From the NCBI GenBank assembly GCA_017440445.1, contig JAFSHE010000256.1:1-7582 (forward strand): a stretch of 7,582 nucleotides of DNA, in the 5' to 3' direction. The notes under the pieces were generated by a model. It searched no databases. It was not told the DNA's origin and saw nothing but the letters and a program-made list of their open reading frames with translations. The position numbers and the translations under genes are program-made. Below are positions 6,795-7,582 of the stretch, piece after piece. Source of the stretch: Oscillospiraceae bacterium. GTDB lineage: Bacteria > Bacillota_A > Clostridia > Oscillospirales > Ruminococcaceae. Position 1 is the first letter of the stretch; each line of letters starts with the position of its first letter.

Positions 6795-7582
6795 AAAGAG
6801 AATAAACAGCAGTTTCAGCAGCATTTTTGATGATAACAGCATGCTTGAGGAGAATGAGAATCTCAGTACGCTGCGTATATCAGAGATAGAACCTAACAAA
6901 GGTCAGCCTAGAAAGAACTTTGATAAGGAGGCGCTTGAGCAGCTTGCATCCTCAATAAGAGAGAATGGTGTGCTTCAGCCGCTTATCGTGCGTCCGCTGG
7001 CAACAGGCAACTATCAGATAATCGCAGGCGAGCGCCGTTGGAGAGCTTCCAAAATAGCAGGACTTTCCGAGGTACCTGTGGTGATCAGGGATGACCTCAG
7101 CGAGGAGCAGGTAATGCAGATAGCGCTGATAGAAAATCTTCAGCGTGAAAACCTTAATCCGATAGAAGAAGCAATGGGTTACAAGGAGCTTATAGACAGC
7201 TACGGAATGACGCAGGATCAGCTTGCAAAGACTCTTGGTAAGGCTCGTTCTTCAATTGCAAACAGTCTTGGATTACTTACACTTCCCAAAAGCGTAAAGG
7301 ACCTGCTTGCCGAGGGTGGACTTTCAATGGGTCACTGCAAGGCGCTTAAAGCAATAAAGGATCCCGCACTCATGACCGAGATAGCATTCCGTGCCGCCGA
7401 CGGAGAGCTTACAGTCCGCAGTATAGAGGCTATCGCAAAGCGAGAGGCAAAGAAAGCCGAGGAAAAGGACGAGATAAAGCCTCGTCTTGCATATTATACC
7501 GAAGTGGAGCTTAGTCTTGCTGAGCTTCTTGCCACAAAGGTAAAGATAATCGAGGGCAAAAAGACAAATACCCTTCAGATAA
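6787..7582 (+). CDS. parB: Chromosome-partitioning protein ParB (Spo0J), 3'-truncated by window edge
   Basis: ParB is the CTP-switch DNA clamp that loads at parS, slides and spreads, recruits SMC and stimulates ParA. The ATG at 6787 overlaps the parA end and has GGAG (6776-6779) 7 bases upstream. The 265 visible residues run into the edge without a stop; B. subtilis Spo0J has 282, so probably only about 20 residues of the C-terminal dimer domain are missing. The N-domain covers about 26-125 with CTP motifs GERRWRA (81-87) and ENLQREN (116-122). The helix-turn-helix lies about 142-164 (TQDQLAKTLGKARSSIANSL). Specificity positions read R154, S160, T165 and G182; R and G are ParB-like, unlike the upstream noc product. 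The N-terminus MAKKRINSSFSSIFDD replaces the usual LGKGLxALF ParA-activating motif with a diverged basic version. A lysine/glutamate-rich linker (about 217-229) precedes the C-terminal domain. Confidence 0.95.
   Translation, partial: MAKKRINSSFSSIFDDNSMLEENENLSTLRISEIEPNKGQPRKNFDKEALEQLASSIRENGVLQPLIVRPLATGNYQIIAGERRWRASKIAGLSEVPVVIRDDLSEEQVMQIALIENLQRENLNPIEEAMGYKELIDSYGMTQDQLAKTLGKARSSIANSLGLLTLPKSVKDLLAEGGLSMGHCKALKAIKDPALMTEIAFRAADGELTVRSIEAIAKREAKKAEEKDEIKPRLAYYTEVELSLAELLATKVKIIEGKKTNTLQI

Overview
The window looks like an origin-proximal chromosomal segment of a low-to-mid GC Gram-positive bacterium. The most likely group is class Clostridia, perhaps Ruminococcaceae/Oscillospirales. 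This rests on gene content (a Noc-type ParB paralogue next to parA-parB), strong AGGAGG-type ribosome binding sites, a TTG start, and protein sequences that resemble Bacillus/Clostridia homologues. The genus is inference only. All six genes lie on the + strand, and no mobile element, RNA gene or CRISPR array is visible.

Layout. (1) Positions 1-2271 hold the 3' part of gyrA (DNA gyrase A), entering the window almost exactly at its catalytic tyrosine. A hairpin terminator follows. (2) Positions 2272-2363 are a short intergenic gap with the gyrA terminator and a parS-like site that forms part of the mnmG leader. (3) mnmG (2364-4250) and rsmG (4237-4935) form a translationally overlapping pair for tRNA wobble-uridine modification and 16S rRNA m7G methylation; their terminator stem is built from the last rsmG codons. 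(4) A promoter with an extended -10 precedes a noc-type parB paralogue (5054-5869). (5) Positions 5870-6005 carry two parS-like sites in opposite orientation, forming a large inverted repeat followed by seven T's, then a promoter for parA. (6) parA (6006-6794, TTG start) overlaps parB (6787 to the right edge, truncated).

How it works together. ParA (Walker ATPase) and ParB (CTP-binding clamp) would segregate or organise the origin region by loading ParB on the parS sites at 2323, 5873 and 5912. The Noc-type protein shares the fold, but its recognition-helix residues look like Noc rather than ParB, so it probably binds a different sequence and links the nucleoid to division-site choice. gyrA, mnmG and rsmG are housekeeping genes often found near the origin.

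The most interesting points are non-coding. All three parS-like sites share the same asymmetric, non-canonical core (CACATG, not CACGTG). Two of them are arranged so that, when transcribed, they could form the terminator between noc and parA. I see no sign of a wholly new system; this is mainly a conserved housekeeping region with unusual site architecture.
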